From Rhabdornis inornatus (lineage: Eukaryota; Chordata; Aves; Passeriformes; Rhabdornithidae), in assembly GCA_013397075.1 (NCBI GenBank), contig VWZS01000240.1, positions 1,239,421 through 1,303,420 of the forward strand: a stretch of 64,000 nucleotides of DNA, read 5' to 3'. A program made the translations under genes and the position numbers. Positions 62,401-64,000 of this stretch are shown piece by piece. Position 1 is the stretch's first letter. Each line of letters begins with the position of its first letter. The notes under the pieces are model-generated. The model saw only the letters and a list, made by a program, of their open reading frames with translations, was not told where the DNA came from and did no database searches.

Positions 62401-64000
62401 AAAGGTGCTAAGAATTCAAGAGCTGACCAAGTGCTTGAATCTGTAGGTGAACAAAGAAATATTGGCTCCTTTCCAAACCTTCTGAATCAAACTGCAGGGG
62501 TTCATTTTGTGAACTGAACCCTGCAGGATTCACACGGCTGTAGAGAGAAATATAACACCTAGTCCAAGTGAAACAATTCCAGGATCCAGCAAAGAATTCC
62601 TAAACCACACAAGATATAAAACTTGCTTTGTGAAAGTCTTGTTTTCACTTTTTAATCTTTATGCAATTTATCCATTTATTGTCTACAGCCTTACTAACAG
62701 TAAGGGACTATTCTTTACTTGAGGACAAATCATAAAACCTACAGTGAGGTTTTCTTCAGGCAAATTGTTGTTGAAGTCTCTAGAAGATAGAACTTTGCTC
62801 CAGTAAAATCTGAATGAGGGTCTTATGTTAGACCTTGAATGACTTTTACTGACTTTTTAATAAAGTACGTAAATAAAATCAATAGAGCTCTGAGCTAAGT
62901 CACCGTTCATTTTTTCAGAATTCTGCTTTCTTCATAATAAAGGCCTTTTAGTTTACAAAGTAAGGACTAAAGAAATTGTAGATGGCTAAATTGTGCCAGA
63001 GTGCATTATTGAATTAGTGATGTAGGGGAAAACATAAATAGAAATCTAGCTAGATTACAGGAAATCAGGCATACTTAATTGTTGCACATGGAGAATGTAT
63101 TTTTTTATGTTGTATATGCAAAGAGGAAATTGAGAAGTACAGTTTTTGCTTCTGGAAGACAGATGTATATACCAAAATGTATAGTTTCTCAATATTGTAA
63201 AGTCTTTAATGATTAAGTCTTGTGCTTCCCTTTATTTATGCAGTAGACAGACAGAACTCAAGAGGATAGTTCTGAAAATAATTCATATGCATATATATTC
63301 TGTTCAAAGTGGAGGTGTAAATGGAAAACAGCCTTTCTTCTTTGTAACATCATTGCCTGTTTCACCTTTAAATTTGTTAGCCTTATTAGTAACTAAATAA
63401 GCAATAGCATTTTGCTGCTGTAGCATGTTGTAGCTCTCTCTTGAACACTAAGTAGTAAGCTGAATATAAATTAAAGGAGTACAAATTAGGAAAGCACTAT
63501 TTTGAGGTAGAGTTCTCTGATGAAACAACTACTGCATGTCTTCCCTTGCTTATCTCTGTTTCTTTTTTAAAAGCCTGTATCCTAGTAAGATGGGATCCGC
63601 AAGCACTTAACAGATTGTTCTAAGGGCTAATAATCATTGTGTTAAGAAGTATTTTATTTCCAGTCTTAATTTATCTGGGTTTGGTTTCCAATTTTTTTGA
63701 TCTTCCTACAGCTTTATCCACCATGAAAATGAGCCCTCTATTGTCAAACAAATGATCCCATACATACATGTGAAACATAGCAGTGTTCCAACAGCATATT
63801 AGAAACTAATGTAGTGCAATAGGTATTTGAACTCACTTTGTCATACTATTAGTAAAAACCTTTTTGCTTACTTTAATTTAGAGTATCTCATAGGTGGACA
63901 TTGTTGTAACAATTTTTCAACAAATTTAATGCAACTAAATCTCTGTATGTGTCACTGTGTTCTAGCAAAATAAATGAGACACATACTGTGCAGTTTCACC
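59462..64000. other. Unique AT-rich sequence, no confident gene
   Basis: Holds a neat stem-loop at 60094-60116 and a G-run at 61195-61202. Frames up to 98 codons (60025-60321 plus) have no recognised domain. No RNA gene or further transposon was identified. Confidence 0.45.
60094..60116. repeat. Perfect 9-bp stem-loop
   Basis: AATGCTGGC (60094-60102), loop TTCAT, GCCAGCATT (60108-60116). The arms are exact reverse complements. It is followed by CATGGTTCATG, a second small inverted repeat. Too short for a miRNA precursor; possibly a binding site or chance. Confidence 0.82.

Noticed and set aside
1..64000. CRISPR arrays, operons, ribosome-binding sites, riboswitches, rRNA or tRNA genes
   Set aside because: None found; the window is vertebrate-type noncoding DNA, and the tandem arrays seen are ordinary microsatellites and minisatellites.

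Overview
The window looks like intergenic or deep intronic DNA from a bird. It is AT-rich and CpG-poor throughout. The organism call rests mainly on degraded CR1 (chicken repeat 1) LINE copies: a reverse-transcriptase 3'-end fragment at 4463-4897 (minus), a short 3'-terminal piece of avian type at 45200-45280 (minus), and an older 3' terminus at 59388-59461 (plus). No Alu, L1 or other mammal-type repeats were seen. The sparse repeat content and short CR1 fragments fit an avian macrochromosome gene desert or a very long intron. CR1 also occurs in turtles and crocodilians, so 'bird' is an inference, supported best by the 45200 fragment.

I found no protein-coding gene, rRNA, tRNA or CRISPR array that I can support. 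The reading frames in the window are short (the longest ATG-to-stop frame is about 150 codons), show no domain I recognise, and are what AT-rich noncoding DNA gives by chance. Several lie on repeats or low-complexity tracts. A few splice-like or terminal-exon-like patterns are listed as weak findings; the best are 46108-46286 (plus) and 20864-21129 (plus).

Layout: 1-4460 is unique AT-rich sequence with a small (AATTGTA)n array at 2584-2619. 4463-6241 is the main repeat cluster: the CR1 fragment, then a more GC-rich block that may be an old LTR/retroviral remnant, containing a degenerate tandem repeat of about 38-40 bp. 6242-13750 holds CA/TA microsatellites, a G-quadruplex candidate (7823-7860) and A-rich tracts. 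13750-34000 is mostly unique, with small direct and inverted repeats, and some stretches look like candidate conserved noncoding elements. 33959-34094 is an A/C-only-like low-complexity block. 34100-45200 includes the most GC- and CpG-rich patch (about 40200-40375), a long pyrimidine tract (41896-41946) and a pentanucleotide array (43384-43440). 45200-64000 holds the two CR1 termini, a very strong G-quadruplex candidate (49972-49999), purine-rich tracts and a neat stem-loop (60094-60116).

No gene system can be reconstructed. I see no sign of a novel biological system; the items worth testing are the exon-like patterns, the possible conserved noncoding blocks, the GC-rich patch and the unclassified repeat.
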